A model generated the notes under the pieces. That model saw only the letters and a program-made list of their open reading frames with translations. It was not told the DNA's origin and did no database searches. From the NCBI GenBank assembly GCA_036399835.1, contig DASWMI010000189.1:1-13055 (forward strand): a stretch of DNA of 13,055 nt. The letters are read 5' to 3'. Both the position numbers and the translations under genes were made by a program. Of the stretch, positions 1-7,214 are shown in pieces. This stretch comes from DASYML01 sp036399835 (GTDB lineage: Bacteria; Acidobacteriota; Blastocatellia; Pyrinomonadales; Pyrinomonadaceae). The stretch's first letter is position 1; each line of letters begins with the position of its first letter.

Positions 1-808
1 CTGCCGCCCACTCGCCCGTATAAATTGAGGCGACGGCGAGGTTGTTATGGACCACTCCGATGAGCCTGCTGCTCTGTGAATTTGAGAGATGTTCGAGCGC
101 ACGCTGTAGCGAGTTGGTGGCCTCGTAGAAGTTGCCCTGCCAGAGATGCATCACGCCCAGGTTAATCTGTAAGCGTGCGCGTGTGGTCTCGTCCGTCGTG
201 TTGCGCAAGAGCCTGAGAGCGCGGCGATAGCACATCCCCGCCTCGTCCACATCGCCTTCGTGGCGTGCGACCAGCCCCAGGTTCATGTAGGTGATGGCGA
301 GCGCGCGGTCCCTCTGCGAGCGGCGTCCCCATTCGATGGCAAACTCGTAATATTCACGTGCCAGCGCCAGCTCATCCATGGCCCAGTAGGCGCGGCCCAG
401 ACAGTGCAGGACGCGCGCCAGATTGGGCGCATCGCCGAGCGGCTCAAGAATATCCCGCGCACGATTGAGCATCGTCACGGAGCGCGGAAAATCATTCTGC
501 CAGTAAGCGCGCGAGCCTGTGGCAAGCAGGAGCAGGCCGCGCGCGTGCGGCGGCAGCTCATCCAGCGCGTGCACGTCATAGGCTGAGAGCACTTCGCCAG
601 CCTGCTCGAACAATCCCAGCCCCTCGTAAACTTCCGCCAGCGTGGCGCGAGCCTGCACGCCGCGCTCGCTCAAGATGGTCTCCGTCTCCCCTTCAATTAG
701 CTCAACCAGCAGCTTTTGCGCGCCCTCCAGGTCTCCGCGCTCGCTGCTTCTCTGCGCGCGTATGAGCGGGTCCGTGGGAGGATACTGGTTAATCAAGCTC
801 TGGGTCAT
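1..808 (-). CDS. TPR-repeat protein, C-terminus beyond left edge (partial)
   Basis: Reading the minus strand from ATG at 808-806 gives an uninterrupted frame of 269 residues that continues past the window edge. An in-frame TGA lies 12 codons... upstream side at 820-818, just before the start, so the N-terminus is bounded. The protein is built of helical pairs of the tetratricopeptide type. Examples are ARATLAEVYEGLGLFEQA (about 53-70), ARVLHCLGRAYWAMDELALA (131-150), ITYMNLGLVARHEGDVDEA (172-190), LQINLGVMHLWQGNFYEA (213-230) and VVHNNLAVASIYTGEW (252-267). There is no signal peptide, so a cytoplasmic scaffold or sensor is likely. In related bacteria such N-terminal TPR arrays often precede an effector domain (sigma-54 activator, GGDEF, or LuxR-type), but that part is outside the window. 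No convincing Shine-Dalgarno site precedes the ATG. TPR identification is firm; the biological role is unknown. Confidence 0.85.
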   Translation of the reverse strand, partial: MTQSLINQYPPTDPLIRAQRSSERGDLEGAQKLLVELIEGETETILSERGVQARATLAEVYEGLGLFEQAGEVLSAYDVHALDELPPHARGLLLLATGSRAYWQNDFPRSVTMLNRARDILEPLGDAPNLARVLHCLGRAYWAMDELALAREYYEFAIEWGRRSQRDRALAITYMNLGLVARHEGDVDEAGMCYRRALRLLRNTTDETTRARLQINLGVMHLWQGNFYEATNSLQRALEHLSNSQSSRLIGVVHNNLAVASIYTGEWAA

Positions 809-960
809 CCGGTTGATTCAAGAGCCTGCCTGCGCCGATGCAATTATTTTGCAAGCAGAAGGTCTGAAATACCTGCTAAAATTCTAAGGGGCCTTACAAA
901 TGCCGGGAAACTGGTTGCTGAATCGGGGTTTGTCTAGCACTTTCGGATGCTGCCCGGGAG

Positions 961-971
961 TATAACATAAT
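961..971 (+). promoter_or_regulatory. Possible -10 element(s) for the LolA-like gene
   Basis: The AT-rich string TATAACATAAT contains two overlapping -10-like hexamers, TATAAC and CATAAT, in an otherwise GC-rich gap. No good TTGACA-like -35 hexamer lies 16-18 bases upstream, so this is a weak prediction. A start site here would give a leader of about 160 bases containing the 990/1056 inverted repeat. Confidence 0.3.
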
Positions 972-989
972 TCCGCACCCGCATTGCGA

Positions 990-1056
990 GCCTTTTGCGG
1001 CCCGCGAGGGGGTCGCAGGGAGGCGCGCAAGACTGGCAACAAACGACGCAAAAGGC
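990..1056 (+). repeat. 10-bp perfect inverted repeat in the leader of the LolA-like gene
   Basis: GCCTTTTGCG at 990-999 is exactly complementary to CGCAAAAGGC at 1047-1056, with a 47-base interval. In RNA this would form a long-loop stem about 80 bases before the start codon. In DNA the arms could be two half-sites for a regulator. Nothing else identifies it. Confidence 0.4.
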
Positions 1057-1138
1057 GCATCTGAAGAGTTTGCAAGAGACCGAGCCGCGAGCAGCTTTCC
1101 TCTCATCAATTTTGAATTGGACGGAAAATATTAGAGTT

Positions 1139-1990
1139 ATGAAACGATTTCTGACACGGATGACTATCTGGGCCGCGTTCTTGCTGTGCGCCGTGGTTCT
1201 TCCGGCGCAGGTCTTCGGGCAGCAACAGCAACCCGCGACCCTTTCATCGAGCGCCGACAGGCCCGCCAATGTGGACCAGATCATACGCGCCTTTACGGCC
1301 AAGGAAACGGAGTTTCGGCAGGCGCTCAATTCCTACGCCTTTAAGCGCGATGCAGTGATTCAAACCATAGGCATGGGCGGACAGATAACGGGCGAGTATC
1401 ACCGCGTCTCGAACTTTACCTTTGACGACCAGGGCAACCGTTACGAAAAGATCAGCTTCTTCCCGATGCCTTCCTACGGCGGCATCACGCAGGAGGATTT
1501 GGAAGACCTCGGCGGCGTCAACCCCTTCGCGCTCGAACCTTCAAAGATTAATCTTTACAACATCACTTACGCAGGCAAGGAGCGTATAGACGAGCTGGAC
1601 CTGTACGTCTTCGATGTCGCGCCAAAGGTGATACCTGACCCGAAGAAGACAAAGGAGCGTCTTTTTGTCGGGCGTGTCTGGGTGGACCAGCGCGATCTGC
1701 AAATCGTCAAGACGCGCGGCAAGGGCGTTCCAGAGACGAAGATTAACAAGTTCCCAGTGGTCGAGACCTACCGCGAACAGGTCGAGGGCCACTTCTGGTT
1801 TCCAACCTACACCTACGCCGACGAGGAGCTGGTCTTCGACAACGGCGATGTGCTGCACCTGCGTATGCGCGTGCGCTACACGGACTTTGTGCGCGGCAAA
1901 GGCACTGTCACTATCAGGGATGTTGACGATGAAGAGAAGCCTGAGACCAAGCCCAGGCCAGCGCCTCAGCCGCCACCGAAAAAACCGTAA
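1139..1990 (+). CDS. Secreted LolA-like (outer-membrane lipoprotein-sorting-like) protein
   Basis: Length is 283 residues. The start at 1139 was preferred to the longer frame from 995 because MKRFLTRMTIWAAFLLCAVV begins a classic signal peptide (basic n-region, hydrophobic core about 9-22, likely cleavage near VFG-QQ, about 27). The mature part starts with a Q-rich linker. It then has a helix (DQIIRAFTAKETEFRQAL, 46-63) and alternating beta-strand segments such as ERLFVGRVWVDQRDLQIVK (173-191), FPVVETYREQVEGHFWFPTY and VLHLRMRVRYTDF. This pattern matches the half-barrel LolA/LolB-like fold of periplasmic lipoprotein-binding proteins and related acidobacterial proteins of unknown role. The C-terminus is a short proline/lysine tail (about 270-283). 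No lipobox cysteine is seen. It stands alone, convergent with the acyltransferase gene. Export is confident; the LolA relationship is tentative and lipid or lipoprotein binding is inference. Confidence 0.75.
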   Translation: MKRFLTRMTIWAAFLLCAVVLPAQVFGQQQQPATLSSSADRPANVDQIIRAFTAKETEFRQALNSYAFKRDAVIQTIGMGGQITGEYHRVSNFTFDDQGNRYEKISFFPMPSYGGITQEDLEDLGGVNPFALEPSKINLYNITYAGKERIDELDLYVFDVAPKVIPDPKKTKERLFVGRVWVDQRDLQIVKTRGKGVPETKINKFPVVETYREQVEGHFWFPTYTYADEELVFDNGDVLHLRMRVRYTDFVRGKGTVTIRDVDDEEKPETKPRPAPQPPPKKP

Positions 1991-2010
1991 TGGCGTGGAA
2001 CGGGAGTTGA

Positions 2011-2077
2011 GGGAGAGGGGTTTTAGTCCGAAAGCTGTTAGCCGGCCATGAAGTCTGAGCTAATCCCCTGTCTCTCT
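2011..2077. terminator. Weak convergent terminator-like inverted repeat
   Basis: A purine-rich run ending GAGAGGGGTTTTAG (just after the LolA-like gene) is imperfectly complementary to CTAATCCCCTGTCTC at the 3' end of the facing acyltransferase gene. The tail of each arm could serve transcription from one side. The loop is long (about 30 bases) and pairing has mismatches, so this is only a candidate. Confidence 0.2.
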
Positions 2078-2917
2078 TCCTAAACTCTCGGGTTCCTGAC
2101 TCCTGTCTTCCAGTTCTTGAGCAATCAGCGAGCGCACTCGCTCAGTCAAGCGCCTGACATCCTCGTCCGTTGATAGTCCTCTAGTCTCAACCGGCTCAAG
2201 CACGACCATCTCGATAGTGCCGGGCCTGGCCTGGCCCGTTCCCTTGCCCATCAGCAGGTCTGTCCTTTTAATCGCCACAGGGACGATGGGAACGCCCGTC
2301 TCGACGGCCATGTAAAAGCCGCCTTTCTTAAAAGGCAAAAGCTGGCCGGGGCGTGCGCGCGTGCCTTCCGCGAAAACACCGAAGGAGACTCCGGCGCGTA
2401 TACGCTCCATCGCGGCGCGCGTTGTTTGCAGAGCGCGCTCAAGGTTAGAGCGGTCAATCGCCATGATGTTGACGAAACCCATCCCGACGCCGAGCACGGG
2501 GACTTTCAACAACTCCTTTTTCGCCAACAGACCTATCCGCCGCCCCAGATAACAGAAGACCGTGGCCGTATCGAGATACGACCTGTGATTACAGATAAAG
2601 ACATAAGTCTGCTGCTGGTCCAGTCGTTCAAGCCCGCGCACGCGCACCTTCATCCCGCTGAGGCGCAGCCACTGGCGACCGCCAAACTGTCCCCAGGGGT
2701 AGACCCATTCGTGACGGCCCGCGATCCATGAGACAAGCAGGATGGGCGGGCCGAGTATGAGCAACAGCATCGCGGCGACAAATAAAGACCACCAGTAGAG
2801 TAAGCGCCCCTTGAGACGCGGGCGCTTTGTTGTGCTAGACTCATTGGCACGCGGCTCTGCAATCGCGCTACTATAATCATTCAATTCAGGTGAAGGATTA
2901 CCGGAATGCCTCGTCAT
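2060..2917 (-). CDS. plsC: 1-acyl-sn-glycerol-3-phosphate acyltransferase (PlsC family)
   Basis: Length is 285 residues. The enzyme family transfers an acyl group to lysophosphatidate, giving phosphatidate for membrane phospholipids, at the inner membrane. Visible signatures are the catalytic HX4D block NHRSYLDT (His111, Asp116), the substrate-binding block FAEGTRARPG (Glu184-Gly-Thr-Arg187), the intermediate KKELLKVPVLGVGMGFVNIMAIDR (about 133-156, block II) given here only by its key Lys/Pro/Arg positions, and the VPIVPVAI block IV (209-216). A transmembrane segment lies at about 40-63, followed by the soluble acyltransferase domain. The N-terminal 35 residues are polar and poorly characteristic. 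The ATG at 2917 overlaps the start of the divergent peptidase gene by 12 bp; the only in-frame alternative nearby is a TTG at 2884. Family assignment is firm; preference for lysophosphatidate over another lyso-acceptor is inferred. Confidence 0.9.
   Translation of the reverse strand: MTRHSGNPSPELNDYSSAIAEPRANESSTTKRPRLKGRLLYWWSLFVAAMLLLILGPPILLVSWIAGRHEWVYPWGQFGGRQWLRLSGMKVRVRGLERLDQQQTYVFICNHRSYLDTATVFCYLGRRIGLLAKKELLKVPVLGVGMGFVNIMAIDRSNLERALQTTRAAMERIRAGVSFGVFAEGTRARPGQLLPFKKGGFYMAVETGVPIVPVAIKRTDLLMGKGTGQARPGTIEMVVLEPVETRGLSTDEDVRRLTERVRSLIAQELEDRSQEPESLGRETGD
2892..2897 (+). promoter_or_regulatory. Ribosome binding site of the M14 peptidase gene
   Basis: GAAGGA (within AGGTGAAGGA) lies 8 bases before ATG 2906 and fixes that start, which also begins a signal peptide. 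The site lies inside the 5' end of the opposite-strand acyltransferase gene as called. Confidence 0.6.
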
Positions 2918-5428
2918 CGGTTTGCGCTCGCTCTCTTCCTCTTAGCTCTCATTCTCTTTCACGCACCATCTTCTTCAAACGCGCGCGCACAGGATAACAT
3001 TTCCGCCGCCGCCAACGCTTCTCTTCCCAGCCCGCGCGCCGTGCTCGGATTTACGCCCGGCGACGACCGCACGATTGCAGATTGGCGACAGATAACAGAC
3101 TACTTCACACGCCTGGACCGCGCCTCCGCGAGCGTCAGCGTCCGCACACTCGGTCAGACGACCCTCAGCCGTCCCTTCATCGTCGCCTTTATCAGCGCGC
3201 CCGAGAACATACGCAATCTGGACCACTACAGGGAGATTCAGCGCAGGCTGGCAGACCCTCGCACCATCAGTAGCGAGGCCGAGCGAGAGAGGCTGCTGGC
3301 CGAAGGCAAGACGGTCGTCGCCATCTCCTGCTCGATTCATTCGAGCGAGATTGTCGCCTCGCAGATGTCCATGCAGTTGGCCTACGAGTTGGCCTCTGCG
3401 CGCGACGCGGAGACGCGCGAGATTCTACAGAACACGATTCTGATGCTGATTCCCTCGGCCAATCCTGACGGCGTAGACATCATCGCCGATTGGTATCGCA
3501 AGACGCTCGGCACGCCCTATGAAGGCAAAGAGCCGCCGGAACTTTATCATCATTATGCGGGCCACGATGACAACCGCGACTGGTTTATGCTCAACCTGGC
3601 GGAGACGAAATTGGTCACGCGGCTTTTCTGGCAGGAGTGGTTTCCGCAGATCGTCTACGACGTGCATCAACAGGGCGCGACCGGCTCGCGTTTCTTCATC
3701 CCGCCTTTTTACGACCCGCCGAATCCGAACATCGCGCCGCTCTTGCTCAGACAGGTCGGACTCATCGGCCACAAGATGGCTGCGGACCTGGCGAGCGCGG
3801 GCCAGCAGGGCGTGATTACCAACGCGCTCTACGATACATGGTGGCACGGCGGCTTTCGCACAGCGCCCTACTTTCACAACTCTATAGGTATCCTCTCCGA
3901 AGCCGCGAGCGCCCGCCTGATGTCTCCCATCAATGTCACGCGCGAGCAACTGGCGCGTGCCACGACGCGCGGGATGAGGTCGGCGCTCGAAGCGACGACA
4001 CAATTTCCAGACCCCTGGCCCGGCGGCACCTGGCGACCGCGCGACATCATGCGGATGGAGATGATCGCCGCGCGCTCGCTGCTTTCGCTGGCCGCGAAGT
4101 ATCGTTTGAGCTACCTGCGCGACTTTTACGAGCTTGGCAGGCAGGCTGTCAACGCAAAGCCCGCGGTGGACCAGCCCATGGCTTATCTGATTCCCGCCGG
4201 ACAGGGCCGTGATGAGAATCTCTCGAAGATGATTGGCGCGCTGGTCGAGCAGGGCGTGGAAGTTTACAGGCTGGACCGGGAGCTTCACGTAGAGGCTGGC
4301 CCACAGGTCTTGACGCGCGCCACGACTTCCGCCGGATACAAAGACGGCCAGAGACAATCAATCAGCACGAAGCTCATCTTGATGGCGGCGACGGCGCAGG
4401 AAGCTCCTGCCGGCAGCTACCTGATTCTTCTCAACCAGCCCTACGCTTCTAATGTGATAACGCTCTTTGAGCCGCAAAACTACCCGGATCGGCTCGCGCC
4501 GAACGGCGAGGCCGAGCGGCCATACGATGTCGCTGGCTGGACCTTGCCAATGCAGATGGGCATAGAGACGCTCGCCGTCAAGAGTATCAGGGAGACTGCC
4601 GGGCTTGAGAGACGATTGACGCTCGTGCGCGGCGAGATGGAAGTGCGGCGCGATCTGGGTCTGCCCGCTCAAGCGGGCGCGGCCTCGCCCATTCCAAATC
4701 CCATCAAGCATCCTGTCAGGCTCGCTCTCTATCAGACTTCCATCAGCGGCGGCAACATGGACGAAGGCTGGACCAGATATATCTTCGACACCTTTCATGT
4801 GCCTTACACTTCGCTCGCGGATAAAGAGGTGCGGCGCGGCAGCCTGCGTGCGAGCTTCGATGTCATCATCCTGCCTTCGCAGCGCGCGAAAGATATAGCG
4901 GAGGGCAACGCCGCGGGGAGTTATCCGCCGGAATTCACCGGCGGGATGACCGAAGCGGGCGTCGAAAACCTGCGCCGATTTGTTATGGAGGGAGGCACGC
5001 TCATCTGCTTTGATGCCAGCACGGACCTCGCCATCAAGCGTTTCAACCTGCCGCTGCGTAATGTGCTCGAAGGCGTCAAGTCTTCAGAGTTCTACTGTCC
5101 GGGTTCCGTCCTGCGTCTCGAAGTGGACCAGACGCACACGCTGGCCCGTGGCTTGCCCGGACAGGTGGACGCGTACTTCGTTAACAGCTCGGCCTTTGAA
5201 GCCACAGACCGAGAGCGCGTGCGCATCATCGCGCGCTACAGTGAAACGAATCTGCTGCGCTCCGGCTGGCTGCTCGGCGAAGACCGCATCAGGGGCAAGG
5301 CGGCGCTCGCGGAGGTCACAATGGGGCAGGGCCGCGTTATCCTCTTCGGCTTTCGCCCGCAGCATCGCGCGCAGACATGGGGCACGTTCCCCTTCGTCTT
5401 TAACGCCATCATGTCGGGCGCGGCTTAA
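2906..5428 (+). CDS. Exported M14-family zinc carboxypeptidase with C-terminal GATase1-like domain
   Basis: Length is 840 residues. A signal peptide occupies about 1-28 (hydrophobic LALFLLALILF, cleavage near ARA-QD), so it acts in the periplasm or outside. The M14 peptidase domain spans about 50-365. The zinc-binding HXXE is His145-Ser-Ser-Glu148. NPDG (186-189) and NRDW (223-226, equivalent to the substrate-binding Asn-Arg) follow. The third zinc ligand is His254 in YDVHQQG, and Glu332 in ILSEAAS is the likely general base. After a linker, about 604-835 resembles the class I glutamine-amidotransferase-like fold (VRLALYQTS, FDVIILPSQ, LRRFVMEGGTLICFD, GQGRVILFGFRPQ). No catalytic triad is recognisable there, so it is probably a binding or structural module. 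Substrate is unknown; a peptide or peptidoglycan-derived peptide is inferred. It is followed after 23 bp by the POTRA gene, probably co-transcribed. The family call is firm. Confidence 0.92.
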   Translation: MPRHRFALALFLLALILFHAPSSSNARAQDNISAAANASLPSPRAVLGFTPGDDRTIADWRQITDYFTRLDRASASVSVRTLGQTTLSRPFIVAFISAPENIRNLDHYREIQRRLADPRTISSEAERERLLAEGKTVVAISCSIHSSEIVASQMSMQLAYELASARDAETREILQNTILMLIPSANPDGVDIIADWYRKTLGTPYEGKEPPELYHHYAGHDDNRDWFMLNLAETKLVTRLFWQEWFPQIVYDVHQQGATGSRFFIPPFYDPPNPNIAPLLLRQVGLIGHKMAADLASAGQQGVITNALYDTWWHGGFRTAPYFHNSIGILSEAASARLMSPINVTREQLARATTRGMRSALEATTQFPDPWPGGTWRPRDIMRMEMIAARSLLSLAAKYRLSYLRDFYELGRQAVNAKPAVDQPMAYLIPAGQGRDENLSKMIGALVEQGVEVYRLDRELHVEAGPQVLTRATTSAGYKDGQRQSISTKLILMAATAQEAPAGSYLILLNQPYASNVITLFEPQNYPDRLAPNGEAERPYDVAGWTLPMQMGIETLAVKSIRETAGLERRLTLVRGEMEVRRDLGLPAQAGAASPIPNPIKHPVRLALYQTSISGGNMDEGWTRYIFDTFHVPYTSLADKEVRRGSLRASFDVIILPSQRAKDIAEGNAAGSYPPEFTGGMTEAGVENLRRFVMEGGTLICFDASTDLAIKRFNLPLRNVLEGVKSSEFYCPGSVLRLEVDQTHTLARGLPGQVDAYFVNSSAFEATDRERVRIIARYSETNLLRSGWLLGEDRIRGKAALAEVTMGQGRVILFGFRPQHRAQTWGTFPFVFNAIMSGAA

Positions 5429-5437
5429 AAGATTTTT

Positions 5438-5444
5438 CGGAGGG
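5438..5444 (+). promoter_or_regulatory. Strong Shine-Dalgarno site of the POTRA gene
   Basis: CGGAGGG lies 7 bases before ATG 5452 in the 23-bp gap after the peptidase gene. It supports that start and translation as the second gene of an operon. Confidence 0.65.
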
Positions 5445-5451
5445 CCTCTCG

Positions 5452-6783
5452 ATGATTTCTCACCGTTCGTTTCAGGAACACAAGGCGACACGCGCCTCTG
5501 CCGGCCTGGCCTCTCTTTTCTTGATTCTTTTGAGCCTGCTCCTGACGGTGCCGCGCGTCTTCGCACAGCAAACACCATCAACCTTGCAGCTCGGCAAGAT
5601 AGAGTTTATAGGCTTGCAGCGTCACACGCAGGAGGAAGCACGCGAGGCGAGCGGTTTGCAGCTCGGACAGCCGATAGACGTGACAGCGATAGACGCTGCG
5701 GGCGAGCGTCTGTTGAGCACGGGTCTCTACAAGAACCTGAGCTATAAGCTTCACACCTCGAAGGGGCAGGCCGAAGTCGTCTTTATGCTTGAAGAGGTGC
5801 GCGGCGGCGCGCCCGTGGTCTTTGACAATTTCGTCTGGTTTACGGATGAAGAGCTGGCCGAAGCCATCAGGCGCGAGGTGCCTTCGTTTGACGGGACAGC
5901 ACCGGAATCCGGCAATCTTACTGAGACCATCGCGCGCGTCCTACAGCGACTGCTCCAATCACGCTCGATTGCGGGACAGGTCGAATACACCTCTTCGGCA
6001 GATATGGCTGGCCGCAATCCGGAGCATATCTTTAGCGTCAAGGGAATCAGGCTGCCCATCTGCGAGCTACATTTTCCGGGCGCATCGAACGTGCCTGAAA
6101 GCGAGCTTATTAAAAACTCCGCCAAGCTCTTCAAGGAAGACTACTCGCGGCAATTCGTCGCCTCCTTCCTGCAAGAAAATTTGATTCCTCTTTATCGAGA
6201 GCGTGGGCACCTGCGCGCAGGCTTCGTCCCCGCGCAGGCCAGGATGGGCGAAGCCGAATGCAAAGATGGCGTGGCCCTCACCATGCTGGTTGACGAAGGA
6301 CCCATCTATGTCTGGGAGAAGGCCGAGTGGACCGGTAACAGCGCGCTCGCCGTACAGGAGCTTGAAGAGGCGCTCGGGATGAGAGCTTCCGAGCGCGCCA
6401 ACGGTCTCAAGATTGACAGGGGTGTAGAGGCTATCCATAAGGCTTATGCGCGGCGCGGTTATCTCGGCTTGAAGCTCTCGGCCCAGCCGGAGTTTGATGA
6501 CGGTAATCGTCGCGTCAAGTATCTTTTCAATGTCACGGAAGGACCGCAGTATCGCATGGGGACGCTCTTGCTGACGGGCCTTAATGAAGCAGACGCCGCA
6601 CGCCTCAAGAGCAAATGGAAGCTCCAGCCGGGCGATGTCTTTGACGATTCATACTTGAAAGAGTTTATCAATAAAGTCATCGCAGAGGGCCGCGCGCTCA
6701 GCACCCTGCCAAAAGGGATGAAGACGGCCATCAAGCCGGACCGGCGAAAGTTGACTGTTGACGTGGAAATCAACTTTAAGTAG
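5452..6783 (+). CDS. Exported POTRA-repeat protein without a beta-barrel (BamA/TamA periplasmic-arm-like)
   Basis: Length is 443 residues. Residues 1-38 are a signal peptide (core LASLFLILLSLLLTV, cleavage near VFA-QQ). The remainder reads as consecutive POTRA modules: 1 about 46-115 (LGKIEFIGLQRHTQEE, then LSTGLYKNLSYKL), 2 about 118-198, 3 about 200-283 (ICELHFPGASNVPESEL, then LYRERGHLRAGF), 4 about 285-366 (KAEWTGNSALAVQEL, then AYARRGYLGLKL), and 5 about 367-442 (MGTLLLTGLNEADAARL, then LTVDVEINF). The family usually has POTRA domains followed by an outer-membrane barrel of roughly 350-400 residues. Here the frame ends in a clean TAG right after the fifth module, and nothing downstream resembles a barrel. 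A periplasmic scaffold or accessory to outer-membrane assembly is inferred. Modules 1, 3, 4 and 5 are clear; module 2 is weaker. Confidence 0.85.
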   Translation: MISHRSFQEHKATRASAGLASLFLILLSLLLTVPRVFAQQTPSTLQLGKIEFIGLQRHTQEEAREASGLQLGQPIDVTAIDAAGERLLSTGLYKNLSYKLHTSKGQAEVVFMLEEVRGGAPVVFDNFVWFTDEELAEAIRREVPSFDGTAPESGNLTETIARVLQRLLQSRSIAGQVEYTSSADMAGRNPEHIFSVKGIRLPICELHFPGASNVPESELIKNSAKLFKEDYSRQFVASFLQENLIPLYRERGHLRAGFVPAQARMGEAECKDGVALTMLVDEGPIYVWEKAEWTGNSALAVQELEEALGMRASERANGLKIDRGVEAIHKAYARRGYLGLKLSAQPEFDDGNRRVKYLFNVTEGPQYRMGTLLLTGLNEADAARLKSKWKLQPGDVFDDSYLKEFINKVIAEGRALSTLPKGMKTAIKPDRRKLTVDVEINFK

Positions 6784-6793
6784 CTGATTTTTT
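6747..6793 (+). terminator. Possible terminator overlapping the end of the POTRA gene
   Basis: AAAGTTGA (6747-6754) is exactly complementary to TCAACTTT (6770-6777), followed by a run of six T at 6788-6793. The stem is AT-rich and the T-run starts 10 bases after it, so it is not a classic intrinsic terminator. Confidence 0.25.
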
Positions 6794-6850
6794 ATCCGGC
6801 GGCAGATGCGATTGTTCCGGCTAGGCTTCGCGTTTAACTGTAGTCTCGGT

Positions 6851-6856
6851 TATACT
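6851..6856 (+). promoter_or_regulatory. Possible -10 element (TATACT)
   Basis: TATACT matches four or five positions of the -10 consensus and lies directly before the hairpin cluster beginning at 6857. The bases 16-18 upstream (TTCGCG region) are a poor -35, so the promoter is tentative. Confidence 0.3.
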
Positions 6857-7093
6857 GCCTGTGCTCGCCCTGCCCAGTTCTATTCATTTCGGCGTGGCGC
6901 ACGGGTTTCAGGCCGAAAGTTAGATTACGAGAACAGCACAGGCAATAGTTTTCAACCAGTGCGCCCCGACAGGCGAGCGCGGATTATCAGGACCGTTCCG
7001 GAAAGCGGAACGATTCGCTTGTTAACTTTCAAGCCAGAAGCCATTTCGACGCGAGGCCGCTCAAGAGAGAGAGAGCGGCGACTTTCGGAAAGT
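6857..7093 (+). ncRNA. Candidate structured RNA or leader (hairpin cluster)
   Basis: Perfect complementary arms occur in close succession. TGCCTGTGCT (6857-6866) pairs with AGCACAGGCA (6935-6944) and encloses TTTCGGC (6887-6893) with GCCGAAA (6912-6918). CGTTCCG (6994-7000) pairs with CGGAACG (7006-7012) over a GAAAG loop. GCTTG (7017-7021) pairs with CAAGC (7030-7034). GCCGCTC (7056-7062) pairs with GAGCGGC (7073-7079). ACTTT (7081-7085) pairs with AAAGT (7089-7093). The family is unknown to me. Strand is assumed from the flanking genes; the DNA is symmetrical for most of these stems. E. coli rne is autoregulated through hairpins in its leader, so a leader role is plausible by analogy only. 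Confidence 0.35.
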
Positions 7094-7197
7094 TTGCACG
7101 CGCTCGGAATCGTTGATGGCAAGATTAAAGCCTGAAGAAGCGGTCCCGCGCAGGTTTTCGAGCGCCCAGAATTTTTAGCTTTGTGCGCTCCCTGCCG

Positions 7198-7214
7198 TGA
7201 GCTGGACCAGCTCA
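7198..7214. repeat. 17-bp perfect palindrome containing the iterated CTGGACCAG motif
   Basis: TGAGCTGGACCAGCTCA is a perfect palindrome around the central A at 7206. It contains one copy of the short palindrome that recurs through the window. It could be a protein-binding site or a small hairpin; no T-run follows. Confidence 0.5.

Larger units (their letters stand above)
809..1138. other. 330-base divergent intergenic region
   Basis: This gap separates the leftward TPR gene from the rightward LolA-like gene, so it must hold promoters for both. It contains the -10-like element at 961-971 and the inverted repeat at 990-999/1047-1056, listed separately. The reading frame of the downstream gene stays open back to 995, but residues encoded before 1139 look non-coding and precede an obvious signal peptide, so I treat 995-1138 as leader. 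No small gene is supported. Confidence 0.6.

Noticed and set aside
995..1138. 48-residue N-terminal extension of the LolA-like protein
   Set aside because: It precedes a textbook signal peptide, contains the leader inverted repeat and has no protein-like features.
3425..4357. 310-residue minus-strand open frame inside the peptidase gene
   Set aside because: It is antisense to the peptidase core with its intact zinc motifs; the translation is Arg/Val-rich without family signatures.
4663..4678. GCCCGCT-CA-AGCGGGC hairpin inside the peptidase gene
   Set aside because: It lies in a domain linker, has no T-run, and a single short GC-rich palindrome is expected by chance in such DNA.
6857..7093. 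RNase P RNA, tmRNA or SRP RNA as identity of the hairpin cluster
   Set aside because: The conserved cores I would look for, such as GAGGAAAGTCC or the tmRNA 5' and 3' ends, are not present on either strand.
6806..7135. 109-residue plus-strand open frame after the POTRA gene
   Set aside because: No Shine-Dalgarno site, no family resemblance, no barrel-like strands, and it coincides with the hairpin cluster.
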